Of a DNA stretch of 23,750 bases, positions 23,074-23,750 are shown piece after piece. A program made the position numbers and the translations under genes. The notes below the pieces were generated by a model. It was not told the origin of the DNA. It ran no database searches and worked only from the letters and a program-made list of their open reading frames with translations. This stretch comes from RGIG1995 sp045126815 (lineage in GTDB: Bacteria; Bacillota; Clostridia; Oscillospirales; CAG-272): NCBI GenBank assembly GCA_045126815.1, contig JBGVPD010000070.1:1-23750 (forward strand), given 5' to 3'. Position 1 is the stretch's first letter. Each line of letters starts with the position of its first letter.

Positions 23074-23156
23074 GTATTATGTTAAATGTTAAATGCGATA
23101 CATTTTAACACACAAAAAGTAATTTTATTTCTTAACGAAACGGAGATATACATTAT

Positions 23157-23417
23157 ATGGAAATTCTTAAAGTGTCATCAAAGTCAAATCCCAACTTAGT
23201 TGCCGGAGCATTGGCAGGCGTTATAACAGAGCAGAAAGAAGCAGAGCTTCAAGCAGTTGGCGCCGGTGCTGTTAACCAGGCAATAAAAGCGATAGCTATT
23301 TCGAGAGGATTTCTTGCACCAAGCGGAATCGAGTTAGTTTGTGCGCCTGCATTTCTTGAAGTAGTAATGAACGACGAAACGAAAACGGCAATTAAACTTA
23401 CGGTCACCGTTAAATAA
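23157..23417 (+). CDS. spoVS: Stage V sporulation protein S (SpoVS, Alba-like)
   Basis: An 86-residue protein very close to B. subtilis SpoVS along its whole length: MEILKVSSKSNPN, VAGALAGVI, the conserved AVGAGAVNQAIKAIAISRGF, LAPSGIEL and TAIKLTV. SpoVS has an Alba-like fold and probably binds nucleic acid; in B. subtilis its loss blocks development at stage V and affects septation. The ATG has CGGAG about 10-11 bases upstream. It has its own sigma-A-like promoter and a strong terminator, so it is a monocistronic unit after ymdB. SpoVS suggests a spore-forming lineage but also occurs in some non-sporulating relatives. Confidence 0.97.
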   Translation: MEILKVSSKSNPNLVAGALAGVITEQKEAELQAVGAGAVNQAIKAIAISRGFLAPSGIELVCAPAFLEVVMNDETKTAIKLTVTVK

Positions 23418-23428
23418 GATCATTTCAC

Positions 23429-23457
23429 GAAAAACGCGAAAGCGTTTTTCTTTTTTT
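23429..23457 (+). terminator. Strong intrinsic terminator after spoVS
   Basis: A perfect 9-bp stem GAAAAACGC/GCGTTTTTC with a GAAA tetraloop (23438-23441), followed by seven T residues, 11 bases after the stop codon. Confidence 0.95.
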
Positions 23458-23570
23458 ACCAACAATATCGGAATAAAAGTTACTTTTCCTCTTAACTGGT
23501 AGGGGAGGGGCTTGCTCCTCCCGTATTTTATACGGTTTTCACCAATATTATTGGAATAAAAATAACTTTA
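23458..23570. repeat. Degenerate direct repeat flanking a GC-rich hairpin
   Basis: Two related blocks, near 23458-23490 (ACCAACAATATCGGAATAAA) and 23541-23573 (ACCAATATTATTGGAATAAA), each continue into a GTTACTTT- or ATAACTTT-like sequence. Between them are a GGGAGG/CCTCCC hairpin (23503-23522) and CCGTAT/ATACGG (23521-23535). Confidence 0.55.
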
Positions 23571-23586
23571 CTTACTTTCTTTTTAT

Positions 23587-23709
23587 GTTACTTTCTTGCT
23601 GCGACAAGAAAGTAACCAAAGAAGTCGCCAAGGGGGAGGAGGATTCCGATTTCCTCCTCCCCTCGAGAACCCCCAAACCTCATTTCATTCGGTTCGGGGA
23701 ACCCCGAAC
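23587..23709. repeat. Cluster of intergenic hairpin repeats
   Basis: Three strong inverted repeats in a row: GTTACTTTCTTG/CAAGAAAGTAAC with loop CTGCGA (23587-23616), GGGGAGGAGGA/TCCTCCTCCCC (23633-23662) and GTTCGGGG/CCCCGAAC (23692-23709). The first motif is, as I recall, a recurrent intergenic element in Clostridia and other bacteria. No gene is visible from 23418 to the end of the window; base composition here is more G/C-rich than the genes around it. Confidence 0.7.
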
Positions 23710-23750
23710 TGCCCCCTCCTCTTAAAACGGCCAAACACACTCCGCAGGCT

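Overview
The window comes from an AT-rich member of the Clostridia (Firmicutes/Bacillota), probably an uncultured gut lineage. The grounds are strong AGGAGG-type ribosome binding sites, TTGACA/TATAAT promoters, the Firmicutes-type order mnmG-rsmG-noc-parA-parB, the rny-ymdB pair, SpoVS, a YycJ-type metallo-hydrolase and MnmM (YtqB). I cannot name the genus. The gene content resembles the origin-proximal part of a Firmicutes chromosome, but I see no oriC or DnaA-box cluster.

Layout. Bases 1-5279 (+) hold the 3' part of ftsH, a terminator, then mnmM, rlmH, a small membrane protein, mnmG and rsmG: a translation/RNA-modification cluster closed by a strong terminator. Bases 5490-9631 (+) are the chromosome-segregation block: noc, three parS sites, a fully consensus promoter, parA, parB, a two-TM protein and a membrane-anchored MORN-repeat protein. 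Bases 9632-9771 are a short convergent spacer with three hairpins. A secreted, C-terminally anchored 1049-residue DUF5722-like protein follows on the minus strand (9772-12921). It is divergent from a DUF1846/UPF0371 gene (13103-14590), and promoters for both can be read in the spacer.

Bases 14591-14885 contain a hairpin-rich repeat made of two homologous modules in inverted orientation, lying against a DUF559 endonuclease-like gene. Bases 15332-19199 (minus) look like one operon: an MNT-like nucleotidyltransferase, a HEPN protein, a galactokinase-family gene, a three-TM protein, a YycJ-type hydrolase and a YfcE-type phosphodiesterase, with a promoter at the head and a terminator at the end. 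A PHP phosphoesterase (19398-20231, minus) is next, divergent from rny. rny, ymdB and spoVS (20452-23417, +) follow, each with intergenic signals. The last 330 bases contain no gene, only a terminator and a dense cluster of hairpin repeats.

Functionally, most of the window is housekeeping: tRNA wobble modification (MnmG plus MnmM), rRNA methylation (RlmH, RsmG), origin segregation (ParA/ParB/parS, Noc), RNA turnover (RNase Y, YmdB) and sporulation (SpoVS). The less ordinary parts are the HEPN/MNT pair at the head of the minus-strand operon with an altered nucleotidyltransferase motif, a galactokinase-family protein with changed sugar-site residues, the DUF5722-like surface protein, the MORN protein behind parAB, and the repeat elements. 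I found no clear-cut undescribed system; these are the best leads.
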